This document shows positions 20,520-29,345 of a DNA stretch of 64,000 bases, in pieces. The notes below the pieces were generated by a model. The model was not told the DNA's origin. It made no database searches and was given only the letters and a program-made list of their open reading frames with translations. This DNA comes from Vibrio natriegens NBRC 15636 = ATCC 14048 = DSM 759 (GTDB taxonomy: Bacteria > Pseudomonadota > Gammaproteobacteria > Enterobacterales > Vibrionaceae). The stretch lies in the NCBI RefSeq assembly GCF_035621455.1, contig NZ_CP141822.1:930001-994000 (forward strand), in the 5' to 3' direction. The first letter of the stretch is position 1. Each line of letters starts with the position of its first letter. The translations under genes and the position numbers were made by a program.

Positions 20520-20792
20520 GTGAATAAAACTCAGTTAGTTGAACAAATCGCAGAAAATGCAGATATTTCTAAAGCGTCAGCAGGTCGTGCACTAGATGCA
20601 TTCATTGAAGCAGTAAGCGGTACGCTTCAAACAGGTGACCAAGTTGCTCTAGTTGGTTTCGGTACTTTCAGCGTTCGTACTCGCGCTGCACGTACTGGTC
20701 GTAATCCAAAAACTGGTGAAGAAATCCAAATCGCAGAAGCAAAAGTGCCTTCATTCAAAGCTGGTAAAGCACTAAAAGATTCAGTGAACTAA
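20520..20792 (+). CDS. hupB: DNA-binding protein HU-beta
   Basis: A 90-residue histone-like protein from a GTG start preceded by an AAGGGG site. The HU arm [18 protein letters not shown] and the C-terminal [14 protein letters not shown] are present. HU dimers bend and compact DNA. Gene order lon-hupB-ppiD is the standard one. Confidence 0.95.
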   Translation: MNKTQLVEQIAENADISKASAGRALDAFIEAVSGTLQTGDQVALVGFGTFSVRTRAARTGRNPKTGEEIQIAEAKVPSFKAGKALKDSVN

Positions 20793-20995
20793 TTCATAGG
20801 GCTTTGACTCTATAAAGGCTATTTGAATAACTTTTGCTCAAACAATTCGTTTCGAACAAAAATTTACAATCTTCGGGCCGAACTTTCTTAAATTATGCGC
20901 ATCATACTGATGCGCATTTCTTTTTCTGGTACTATTGCGGCATTATTTCTATTAGATAGAAGCAGTAGGCTTCAATTGTGGAGAGCAATTAAATT

Positions 20996-22855
20996 ATGAT
21001 GGATCGACTACGCGAAGGCGTGAATAGCATCGCGGTCAAAATTATCCTTGGGCTTATCATCCTGTCTTTCGTATTCGCAGGTGTAGGTAGCTACATTGTT
21101 GGTGGCACTAACAACGCAGCAGCGAAAGTTGGTAACACGGATATCCCTCGTGGCGAGTTCGAGATGGCTTACCAAAATGAGCGTAACCGCATGCAAGCTC
21201 AATTGGGTGACTACTTCTCTCAAATGCTGGCAGATCCGGCCTACGTTGAATCTTTCCGCAAATCGGTTCTTGATCGTATGATCAATGATGTGTTGCTTGA
21301 TCAGCAAGCAGAAGCACTTGGTCTTCGAATCAGCGATGAGCAGGTTCGTAGCATGATTCTGGAAATGCCTCAGTTCCAGTCAAACGGCCAATTCGATCAG
21401 GAAATCTACCAAGCGTCTTTACGTCGCGCAGGTTTCTCTCCAGATACTTTTGCTGAATACATGCGTCGTGAGCTCGTTCGTGAGCAGCTGCTTAATGCTC
21501 TACAAACCAGTGAGTTCACTCTTCCTGGTGAAGTACAAGTTCAAGGTGAGCTTTTCACTCAAACTCGTGATATCCGCACTGTTGCTATCGATTTCGAAGA
21601 GTTTGCGAAAAACGTAGAACTAACCGATGAAGAAATTCAAGACTACTACAAAGCAAACCAAGATAACTTTACTCGCCCAGAGCAAGCTAAAGTGGCTTAC
21701 ATTGAACTGTCTGCTGAAGCACTGAAAACACAGATCGAAGTATCTGATGAAGAAGTGCAAAAGTACTACGACGAGCACCTTGATAAATACTCTTCAGAAG
21801 AGCAGCGTCGTGTCGCTCATATTCTGGTAGAAGGTGATGATGAAGCGAAAGCACAAGCTATTTTGGATGAGTTAAATAACGGTGCTGAGTTCGCAACACT
21901 TGCAGAAGAAAAATCTGATGACTTTGGCAGCGCTGAAATTGGTGGTGACTTAGGTTGGATTGAGCGTGATGTAATGGACCCGGCGTTCGAGGAAGCGGCT
22001 TTCGCACTTGAGAACGTTGGCGATGTGTCAGAGCTAGTGAAGTCTGATTTCGGCTACCACATTATCAAGCTTGAAGAGCTAAAAGATTCAGTTGCAAAAC
22101 CATTTGCTGATGTAGCTGCTGAAATCAAACAAGAACTGGTTGATCAGAAAGCGGTTGATAAATTCTATGAGCTACAGAATGAGCTTGAACGTGTTGCCTT
22201 TGAATACCCTGATTCACTGGACGACGCATCGAAAGCGGTAGATCAAGAAGTGAAAACGACTGGCTTTGTTTCTCAAGCGGATGCACCAGAAGTGCTTCGT
22301 AACCCTGCTGTGATGCAAGCTATTCTAAGCCCTGAAGTTAAAGAAGACGGCCTTAACTCTGAAGCGATCGAAGTGGCACCTGAACACATTGTCGTTGTTC
22401 GTGTTGAAGAGGCTCGCCCTGAGACGGTTCTTCCTCTTGACGAAGTGAAAGACCAAGTGGTTACTGAACTTTCACGAGTGAAAGGTGAGCAGGGTGCATT
22501 AGAGCTTGGTACAAAAGTTGTCGCGGCTCTGAAAGAAGGCAAAACGGAAGTTCTTGCTGAAAATAACTTAGCGTTCGGCGAGAAAGAAACTGTCGATCGT
22601 CGCTCTCCGTTTGCACAGACTGTATTTGCTATGGCAAAACCAGTTGAAGGTAAGCCTGTATACGCTCAATCGAAAGATCTAGAAGGCAACGTTGTTGTTA
22701 TTGAACTGGATGCGGTTAACTCTGAGCTAGATAGTGCCCTAGAGGATCAAGTAGCAATGCAGATGGAGCGTTCATCTTCGCAACAAGATCTGTCTTCTGT
22801 ACTGGCAGTACTACGAGCGAATACCGACATCGAATACTTTGTTGTGAGCAACTAA
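20996..22855 (+). CDS. ppiD: Periplasmic folding chaperone PpiD
   Basis: A 619-residue membrane-anchored protein. One N-terminal membrane segment (about 16-36, IILGLIILSFVFAGVGSYIVGG) precedes a SurA-like helical region and a parvulin domain (about 265-365, RRVAHILVEGDD ... FGYHIIKLEE). It assists proteins leaving the SecYEG translocon. Two start codons are adjacent (ATGATG); either is possible. A terminator follows at 22887. Confidence 0.93.
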   Translation: MMDRLREGVNSIAVKIILGLIILSFVFAGVGSYIVGGTNNAAAKVGNTDIPRGEFEMAYQNERNRMQAQLGDYFSQMLADPAYVESFRKSVLDRMINDVLLDQQAEALGLRISDEQVRSMILEMPQFQSNGQFDQEIYQASLRRAGFSPDTFAEYMRRELVREQLLNALQTSEFTLPGEVQVQGELFTQTRDIRTVAIDFEEFAKNVELTDEEIQDYYKANQDNFTRPEQAKVAYIELSAEALKTQIEVSDEEVQKYYDEHLDKYSSEEQRRVAHILVEGDDEAKAQAILDELNNGAEFATLAEEKSDDFGSAEIGGDLGWIERDVMDPAFEEAAFALENVGDVSELVKSDFGYHIIKLEELKDSVAKPFADVAAEIKQELVDQKAVDKFYELQNELERVAFEYPDSLDDASKAVDQEVKTTGFVSQADAPEVLRNPAVMQAILSPEVKEDGLNSEAIEVAPEHIVVVRVEEARPETVLPLDEVKDQVVTELSRVKGEQGALELGTKVVAALKEGKTEVLAENNLAFGEKETVDRRSPFAQTVFAMAKPVEGKPVYAQSKDLEGNVVVIELDAVNSELDSALEDQVAMQMERSSSQQDLSSVLAVLRANTDIEYFVVSN

Positions 22856-22886
22856 GCATTAATAATGTAATTTGCATGTCAACTAA

Positions 22887-22914
22887 AACGGGTCGCGCAA
22901 GCGGCCCGTTTTAT
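22887..22914 (+). terminator. Terminator of ppiD
   Basis: An ACGGGTCGC/GCGGCCCGT hairpin with a GCAA tetraloop is followed by a T-rich tract, about 30 bp after ppiD. Confidence 0.85.
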
Positions 22915-23033
22915 TTTCTGCTCAACAAACTTCAATGAATAGCGAGCTTTACCTAAATTAGTTCCGATGTTTTTACCAGCAACAATACTGAGACCATCGT
23001 TGAAATTTATATCTCAACTAATAGGGAGAGCAT

Positions 23034-23327
23034 ATGTTTAATATGAAATGGGTTTTAACTTTATTGTTATGCGTATTTGCACCGTTTGGGTTGGCAGCAG
23101 ATACAACAGCGGATAAATATGAAGGAATTGAAATTACCGTAAACATCAATTCAGCGACAGCAGAAGAGATTGCAACAATGCTGAAAGGGATTGGTGAAAA
23201 GAAAGCGCAAGATATTGTCGATTATCGTACCGAGCATGGCCCATTTAAAACAGTGAGTGACCTGGGGAATGTTAAGGGAATCGGAGATGCTACTTTGAAG
23301 AAAAACGAAGGTCGCATCATCCTCTAG
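23034..23327 (+). CDS. ComEA-like helix-hairpin-helix protein
   Basis: A 97-residue exported protein. A signal peptide (about 1-22, ending GLAA) is followed by VNINSATAEEIATMLKGIG and a second hairpin LGNVKGIGDATLKKN, the paired helix-hairpin-helix of ComEA. ComEA binds incoming DNA in the periplasm during natural transformation in vibrios. Vibrios often have more than one short ComEA-like protein, so a role in DNA uptake is plausible but not certain. The start follows a GGGAGAG site. Confidence 0.8.
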   Translation: MFNMKWVLTLLLCVFAPFGLAADTTADKYEGIEITVNINSATAEEIATMLKGIGEKKAQDIVDYRTEHGPFKTVSDLGNVKGIGDATLKKNEGRIIL

Positions 23328-23409
23328 CCACGGCTATTGTTCATTGTGTTATTGAGTTTTGTATCCGGTTACTGTTTTTCGAGCCAAGTTTTTTCTTGGC
23401 TCAGTTTAT

Positions 23410-23961
23410 TTACCCAAACAAACGGCGACGACTGCCTTTTTCCAGCAGTGCCATGCCCAGCCCGCCAATCGTCCCAAATAGGTGGGCATCAATTGCGACG
23501 CGTGCACCAATCATTGCTGCCGTGCTTGTTGATGGGCCGTAAAGCTGTTCCCAAACCACTTTAGCTATCAAACCGCCAACGAGTAATAAGCTGCTTCTTC
23601 TGGCTTCGAACACTTCTCTTAGCGCCCAAAAGCCAAACAGACCATGCAGCACACCAGAAAGTCCCACATAGACTTTCATGTTGGTGAACAAATTCAAAGC
23701 ACCGACGAAAGTACACAGCAGTAGAAAGACAATGAGGAAGTTTTTTGTACTCGGGCGGAAAACAAAGCTAATAATCCATAGTCCGGCCAGGTTCATGCCT
23801 AAATGAGCAAAGTTGGTATGAGTTAAATTTCCTGTTACGATTCGCCACCATTCACCGTGGCGAATATTATAGGCGTGCCACTCGCTCAGGCTCGCCATTG
23901 GTTCAAATTGCAGTGCTACGCAGATAACGCTGATGATAGTCAGCAAAGTATAAAGGTTCAC
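23410..23961 (-). CDS. rrtA: Rhombosortase (rhomboid-family intramembrane protease)
   Basis: A 183-residue protein with about six membrane segments. It has the rhomboid serine in GLSGVLHGLFG, the catalytic histidine in DAHLFG and the early NLTHTNFAHLGMN segment. The short length and this pattern fit the rhombosortase family, which processes proteins with a C-terminal GlyGly-CTERM anchor in vibrios and relatives. The start is GTG at 23961, only 3 bp from the divergent gene, so its ribosome site lies inside that gene's first codons. Confidence 0.78.
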   Translation of the reverse strand: MNLYTLLTIISVICVALQFEPMASLSEWHAYNIRHGEWWRIVTGNLTHTNFAHLGMNLAGLWIISFVFRPSTKNFLIVFLLLCTFVGALNLFTNMKVYVGLSGVLHGLFGFWALREVFEARRSSLLLVGGLIAKVVWEQLYGPSTSTAAMIGARVAIDAHLFGTIGGLGMALLEKGSRRRLFG

Positions 23962-23964
23962 TCT

Positions 23965-24588
23965 ATGTCTCGTTATTGTTCTCAGTGTGGAAAATCGCGC
24001 AAAGCTTGTATTTGCTCTTGGATTGTACCGCTAGAAAGCGAAGTCGAACTTATCATTCTTCAACATAGTAGTGAAGAGCATCGGCCACTTGGTACGGCAC
24101 GGATTCTAAAATTAAGCTTAGACAACTGTACTTGTTTGATCGGTGAAGATTTTTCTCAGGATGAAACCTTAAACAACTTACTGGCGGATGGCGATTATGA
24201 GCATTTGATTCTCTACCCATCGGAGCAATCCGTATGCCTGTCTGAAGTTGAAGAAGAGAAGCGTATAAACAACAAGAAAATTCGTCTTATCTTGTTGGAT
24301 GGAACCTGGAAGAAAGCGTACAAGATGTGGCAGCTTTCAACCAATCTACATGGCTTACCAACGGTGAAGTTGCCTGAAAACCTTCAAGGCGGGTATACGA
24401 TTCGAAAAGCACCTTCTCAGAACAGTTTATCGACGGTAGAAGCGGGCTTTTATGCACTAAGCATACTTGAACCTCAACAGAACTTTACGCCTCTGCTGAA
24501 TGTGTTTGAAAAGATGATTGAGTTTCAAATCGCCCAGATGCCTCCGGGCGTTTTTGAAAAGAATTATCTGAAGGACAGTAACGACTAA
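23965..24588 (+). CDS. DTW-domain tRNA-uridine aminocarboxypropyltransferase
   Basis: A 207-residue DTW protein. It starts with the cysteine motif CSQCGKSRKACIC, and the D-T-W signature is in LILLDGTWKKAYKM, followed by RKAPSQNSLSTVEAG. Members such as E. coli TapT (YfiP) make acp3U in tRNA from S-adenosylmethionine. ATG 23965 is chosen because it gives the family N-terminus MSRYCSQCG; a longer frame from 23857 would overlap rrtA. It converges with the dGTPase gene with a 4-bp overlap. Confidence 0.82.
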   Translation: MSRYCSQCGKSRKACICSWIVPLESEVELIILQHSSEEHRPLGTARILKLSLDNCTCLIGEDFSQDETLNNLLADGDYEHLILYPSEQSVCLSEVEEEKRINNKKIRLILLDGTWKKAYKMWQLSTNLHGLPTVKLPENLQGGYTIRKAPSQNSLSTVEAGFYALSILEPQQNFTPLLNVFEKMIEFQIAQMPPGVFEKNYLKDSND

Positions 24589-25907
24589 AGCACGATCGAC
24601 GAGAATAATTGTCGATGCAGTTTCTGCGCATGGCTGTCGGTCATAGCTGAAATGTAGTCAGCTATGACCCTCATTTTGTCGCTTTCAGTGTCAGCCTGAC
24701 ACCAAAGCTCTTTGGTGTGTATCGGAAGTAAACGTTCAGGCGCGGTCGTCAGCGCTTCAAAGATATCCATGATGATTTGTTGACCTTTGTACTCCACAAT
24801 TTGCACTTGTGGAACCTGGATGACGTACTGGCTAACGAAGTGTTTCAAAACATCGAGGGCTTTTGCTGTTTGCGGCTCTAAACAAGCATTCCAGGCGAGA
24901 AGCGGACTAGTGAAGGCGACATCCACAGGCTTAATTGAAATACTGGTCAGCAACGCATTGACCATACCGCCAATCGCGTCTTTTCGTTCATGGTGTTTAC
25001 CGCTGAACAACATTTGGCCAATAGAGTCGATATGTGCCTCAAACCACGGGTCACCACAGTCGGCTAATTGGCTGGCAGCACCTTCTTGCCATTGATGGCG
25101 CGTTACCATGCCGAGAACAATCGCATCTTCTAAGTCATGAACGCCATAAGCGATATCATCGGCTAACTCCATGATGGAGCAATCAAGTGATTTAAAGCGC
25201 GTTTTGCTGTGTTCCAAATCGGATTCTGGCTCATTGCGCATTTGGCTAAGTTGAGCTTTGTCATTGTCTGTAAGAGGCTCTAAAACCCAGTCGAACAGCG
25301 CTTTGTCGCAGTCGTATATTCCTTTCGCTGGGTACCATTCGTGCGCTTTCAGTTTTCGTTGGTGTTCTGCTGGCGCAGGTAAAACGGTTGAGCGAGTCTG
25401 GCTTATTAGGGCGGGGTACTTTATTAGGCCAAGCAGAGTTCGGCGCGACAAGTTCATGCCAAAGTGTTCTGTATACGGCTCCAGCTTGGTCACGATGCGA
25501 AAAGTTTGTGCATTACCTTCAAAGCCACCATGTTCTCGCATCATGTAATTTAGCGCGATTTCACCACCATGTCCGTATGGAGGATGACCGATGTCATGCG
25601 CCAGACAGAGCGAATCTATCAGGCTATCTGATGGTAATAGATCGCGAAATTCCGCTTGTTTCTTTTTGAGCTGAGCAACGATTCCCGTTCCCAGCTGAGC
25701 TGCTTCCAGTGAATGGGTTAAGCGGGTGCGGTGAAAGTCTTCTAGGCTGTTACCGTGCACCTGGGTTTTGGCCTGCAGGCGACGAAAAGCGGCAGAGTGC
25801 AGGATTCGGGCTCTGTCACGTTGGTACGGGCTTCTGTGGTCATCTCGACGGATCTTATGTTCATCGTCATGGCGTTGTTGCCATTGTGAGTGCAATTCAA
25901 ATGACAC
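24585..25907 (-). CDS. dGTPase-like HD-domain triphosphohydrolase
   Basis: A 440-residue HD-domain protein of the dGTPase-like family. Metal-binding residues are in TRLTHSLEAAQLG and LAHDIGHPPYGHGGE, with a later ELADDIAYGVHDLED. The N-terminus RDDHRSPYQRDRARILHSAAFRRLQ is typical. Such enzymes hydrolyse dGTP or other dNTPs to nucleoside and triphosphate. Some relatives restrict phages by draining dNTPs. It is next to the nucleotidase gene yfbR. Confidence 0.88.
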   Translation of the reverse strand: MSFELHSQWQQRHDDEHKIRRDDHRSPYQRDRARILHSAAFRRLQAKTQVHGNSLEDFHRTRLTHSLEAAQLGTGIVAQLKKKQAEFRDLLPSDSLIDSLCLAHDIGHPPYGHGGEIALNYMMREHGGFEGNAQTFRIVTKLEPYTEHFGMNLSRRTLLGLIKYPALISQTRSTVLPAPAEHQRKLKAHEWYPAKGIYDCDKALFDWVLEPLTDNDKAQLSQMRNEPESDLEHSKTRFKSLDCSIMELADDIAYGVHDLEDAIVLGMVTRHQWQEGAASQLADCGDPWFEAHIDSIGQMLFSGKHHERKDAIGGMVNALLTSISIKPVDVAFTSPLLAWNACLEPQTAKALDVLKHFVSQYVIQVPQVQIVEYKGQQIIMDIFEALTTAPERLLPIHTKELWCQADTESDKMRVIADYISAMTDSHAQKLHRQLFSSIVL

Positions 25908-25930
25908 GAATATCTCCTTTGACTAAGACC

Positions 25931-26515
25931 TTAACTGATTTCATCCAGTGACAACTCAAAGCTTGGTGCAAAGGTAGTCAGAAAGTAATCCATTTCTGGT
26001 GTGTGACGCTCTTGCAATGTCACTTCAAGTCTCTTTTTCGCTAAAGCAAACTCGTGGTTACCTGCACTCAATTCCTCTAAGCATTTCAAATAGGCGCAAA
26101 TGGAATCAGCTTGTTTGACAATTTTTGCGTCTTCTTCGTGTGCAGAGTGAGAGAGAAGAAATGGGGCAAAGTCTTCATGAAATTCTTCAGGCAGCATAGA
26201 CAGAAGCTTTTGCTCAGCAGCGGCTTCAATCTTTTTATACTCTTTCGCGATTTCTGGATTGTAGTACTTAACAGGCGTTGGTAAATCGCCAGTAAGCACT
26301 TCACTTGAATCGTGATACATCGCGAGAAGGGCAATACGTTCAGGGTTCAGAGCGCCGCCGAACTTCTTGTTTTTGATTAACGCGAGGGCATGGGCAACAA
26401 AAGCGACTTGTAAGCTATGTTCCGAAACGTTTTCTGGTGATACAGAGCGCATCAAAGGCCAGCGTTGGATCAGCTTCATTCTTGCCAAGTGGGCGAAAAA
26501 ATGGCTCTCTTTCAT
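25931..26515 (-). CDS. yfbR: 5'-deoxynucleotidase YfbR
   Basis: A 194-residue HD-domain phosphohydrolase. It begins [20 protein letters not shown] and has the metal residues in [12 protein letters not shown] and [15 protein letters not shown] 26515 gives the family length; the open frame runs 12 codons further up to 26551 but adds an atypical leader. It dephosphorylates deoxyribonucleoside 5'-monophosphates. Position between a dGTPase-like gene and alaA matches the yfbQ-yfbR order known in E. coli. Confidence 0.92.
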   Translation of the reverse strand: MKESHFFAHLARMKLIQRWPLMRSVSPENVSEHSLQVAFVAHALALIKNKKFGGALNPERIALLAMYHDSSEVLTGDLPTPVKYYNPEIAKEYKKIEAAAEQKLLSMLPEEFHEDFAPFLLSHSAHEEDAKIVKQADSICAYLKCLEELSAGNHEFALAKKRLEVTLQERHTPEMDYFLTTFAPSFELSLDEIS

Positions 26516-26605
26516 AGCTTTCTCCGTTTCTGGTGTAAAAAAGGAACTCACTAGGAGTTCCTCTAAGCATATGAGAGATCAGTACTAATTACTACCAGTG
26601 ATTCA

Positions 26606-27820
26606 TTACTGGCTATAAGTCGTTAAGAAGCGCTCGAATCGTCCGATTGCGGTTTCAAGATCTTCGACATGTGGGAGTGTCACGATGCGGAAGTGATCCG
26701 GTTTTGGCCAGTTAAAGCCGGTGCCCTGAACCAAAAGCACTTTTTCTTGTTTCAGGAAGTCCAACACCATTTGCTGATCGTTTTTGATGTTGTACATCTT
26801 GGTATCAATTTTCGGGAACAGATACATAGCGCCTTTCGGCTTAACGCACGATACTCCCGGGATTTGCGTGATCAGCTCATAAGCGCGATTACGCTGCTCG
26901 AGCAGGCGACCACCAGGTAAAATCAGTTCATTGATACTCTGGTATCCACCCAGTGCAGTTTGGATTGCGTGCTGCATTGGCACGTTTGCACACAAGCGCA
27001 TTGACGAGAGCAGTTCCAGACCTTTTATATAGCCAGGTGCGAGGTGCTTCGGCCCTGTAAGGAACATCCAGCCACCGCGGAAACCACATACACGGTATGC
27101 TTTTGACAGGCCGTTGAACGTCATCACAAGTACGTCTTCAGTCAGTGTCGCAACAGAGGTGTGTGTCGCTCCGTCGTAAAGAACTTTATCGTAGATTTCG
27201 TCTGCAAAAATAATAAGATTGTGCTGACGTGCAATTTCAATGAATTCAAGTAGGAAATCACGGCTGTAAACCGCACCCGTTGGGTTGTTCGGGTTGATTA
27301 AAACGATGCCGCGAGTTTTCGGCGTGATTTTACTCTTGATATCTTCTAAATCTGGATACCAGTCTGATTCCTCATCACAAATATAGTGAACCGGTTTACC
27401 ACCCGATAGTGCCACAGAAGCAGTCCACAATGGGTAATCTGGGGCAGGAATAAGCAGCTCGTCACCATTGTTTAACAGCGCCTGCATCGACATCATGATC
27501 AATTCTGATACACCATTGCCTACATAGACATCTTCTACGTCTAGAGAGCGAATGCCTTTACGCTGATAATGCTGAACTACGGCTTTACGAGCCGAATAGA
27601 TCCCTTTGGAATCGCAGTAACCTTGAGAAGTTGGCAGATTTCGGATTACATCGACTAAAATCTCATCAGGGGCGTCAAAACCAAATGGGGCGGGGTTACC
27701 AATGTTTAGCTTTAGGATTTTATGCCCTTCTTCCTCCATGCGCTTAGCATGTTTGAGTACAGGACCCCTAATGTCGTAGCAGACATTATCGAGTTTTGAC
27801 GACATCCCGATATTTTGCAT
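26606..27820 (-). CDS. alaA: Alanine aminotransferase AlaA
   Basis: A 404-residue class I/II PLP aminotransferase. PLP lysine is in FNGLSKAYRVCGFRGGW, with INPNNPTGAVY and the AlaA N-terminus KLDNVCYDIRGPVLKHAKRMEEEG. It makes alanine from pyruvate and glutamate. The E. coli homologue (YfbQ) also neighbours yfbR. The 217-bp upstream gap separates it from the divergent men operon. Confidence 0.92.
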   Translation of the reverse strand: MQNIGMSSKLDNVCYDIRGPVLKHAKRMEEEGHKILKLNIGNPAPFGFDAPDEILVDVIRNLPTSQGYCDSKGIYSARKAVVQHYQRKGIRSLDVEDVYVGNGVSELIMMSMQALLNNGDELLIPAPDYPLWTASVALSGGKPVHYICDEESDWYPDLEDIKSKITPKTRGIVLINPNNPTGAVYSRDFLLEFIEIARQHNLIIFADEIYDKVLYDGATHTSVATLTEDVLVMTFNGLSKAYRVCGFRGGWMFLTGPKHLAPGYIKGLELLSSMRLCANVPMQHAIQTALGGYQSINELILPGGRLLEQRNRAYELITQIPGVSCVKPKGAMYLFPKIDTKMYNIKNDQQMVLDFLKQEKVLLVQGTGFNWPKPDHFRIVTLPHVEDLETAIGRFERFLTTYSQ

Positions 27821-28037
27821 TGTTTAATTCCTAAAAATTCGTTAATTTCTTTATTAAAATACAATAATTTGTATTTTAATAGAATATATATCTGTAAATT
27901 ATCTGTTTATAGTCTTTGTTTTGCACCTTTGCTGTTCTACGAGTTTGCAAAAGATCGCATACAGCCTTGATTTGCTTTAGGTCTAAACTTAGAGTAGCCA
28001 TAAGTTACCCTTTATCCTCACATACTACGAGGTTGAT

Positions 28038-29345
28038 TTGTCACAGTTCCATCAAGCCGTACAAAGAATTATCAAGCGAGTTCAGAAAATACAAGGCAAT
28101 CCAATGCGTTTGGTCGAGCCTCTTGGCGAGAAACCACACTTTTCATTGATTGATTGGCTTGATGCGCAACCTCTTTTTCCCAAGTTTTATTGGCAATCCC
28201 GTGATACTCGTGAAGAAGTTGTCGCTTTAGGACAATTGCATTCTTTTGTCGACCCTGGTTCAGCCTATACGATTCTGGGAGAGGGCCAGCGAGTTTGGGG
28301 CGGGCGCTCTTTTGACGGTCAGCATGAGAAAAACCGTCGCTGCATGACCTCGTTTTTCTTTTTGCCGCAAATAGAACTGATTCGCTTTGATGAACAATGG
28401 TCTTTAGCGGTTAATATTGCTGAAGATACTTCACGTACATTAGCTGGATTACACAAGCTGGCTTGTGATGTCGCAGCCTTAACGCCAATTTCTACTCACA
28501 TACGGTTAATAGAGCATACTCCGACTCAGCCTGAGTGGGGAGACCTGGTAGACAAAGTACTGAATGGTATTGAAAATGATGACTTCAAAAAGGTTGTTCT
28601 GGCACGTCGTTCCACGCTTCACCTCGATAGAGAGTTGAGTGCAGCACAATTGCTCAAAGCAAGTGCCAGCCAAAATCATCATAGCTTCCATTTTCTGTTC
28701 AGTTTGGATCGTAAGCACAGCTTTATGGGCTCTACCCCAGAGCGTCTCTATGCGCGGGTGGGGCATGAACTTCATACTGAAGCTTTAGCTGGAACCATTG
28801 GTCGTGGGGATAATGCGACCCATGATATGGAACTGGCTAACTGGCTATCGCAAGACATAAAAAACCTGAAAGAAAATCAGTATGTTGTGGATGATATTGT
28901 TGAGCGTTTATCCCCTCACTCTGAATCAGTCGAGGTGGAAACGGAGCCCCGATTGGTGCGACTGAGAAAAGTGCAGCATCTCAAACGTAATATCCACGCA
29001 AGCCTCAAAGCTGGCATAAATGGTGTGCAGCTGCTTTCTGCATTACAGCCTACTGCGGCCGTTGCTGGTTTACCTCGTCAAGAGTCTATGCAGTTCATAC
29101 TTGAAAATGAGCCGTTTGCTCGAGGTTGGTACGCAGGTTCTATGGGGTACATTAGTCACGAACGCGCGGAGTTTTGTGTTGCGATAAGAAGTGCTTTGGT
29201 ACTTGGTGATCAAGTTCAGTTGTTTGCCGGGGCAGGGATCGTACCTGGCTCGGTTGCCGAGCATGAATGGGCTGAACTGGATAAGAAAATGTCAACGTTG
29301 TTAACGCTCATCTCTGAGCACCCGCCACTTGGAGTGGCATCATGA
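28038..29345 (+). CDS. menF: Isochorismate synthase, menaquinone pathway
   Basis: A 435-residue chorismate-binding enzyme. It has the late-domain marks KKVVLARRSTLHL, FSLDRKHSFMGSTPERL, AGTIGRG, the metal-binding region and FAGAGIVPGSVAEHEWAELDKK. It converts chorismate to isochorismate, the first step of menaquinone synthesis. The start is TTG 28038, with an ACGAGG ribosome site 5 bp before. It overlaps menD by 4 bp. First gene of menF-D-H-B-C-E. Confidence 0.9.
   Translation: MSQFHQAVQRIIKRVQKIQGNPMRLVEPLGEKPHFSLIDWLDAQPLFPKFYWQSRDTREEVVALGQLHSFVDPGSAYTILGEGQRVWGGRSFDGQHEKNRRCMTSFFFLPQIELIRFDEQWSLAVNIAEDTSRTLAGLHKLACDVAALTPISTHIRLIEHTPTQPEWGDLVDKVLNGIENDDFKKVVLARRSTLHLDRELSAAQLLKASASQNHHSFHFLFSLDRKHSFMGSTPERLYARVGHELHTEALAGTIGRGDNATHDMELANWLSQDIKNLKENQYVVDDIVERLSPHSESVEVETEPRLVRLRKVQHLKRNIHASLKAGINGVQLLSALQPTAAVAGLPRQESMQFILENEPFARGWYAGSMGYISHERAEFCVAIRSALVLGDQVQLFAGAGIVPGSVAEHEWAELDKKMSTLLTLISEHPPLGVAS

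Noticed and set aside
23337-23564. 75-codon frame opposite rrtA
   Set aside because: Antisense shadow of the rhombosortase gene, no ribosome site.
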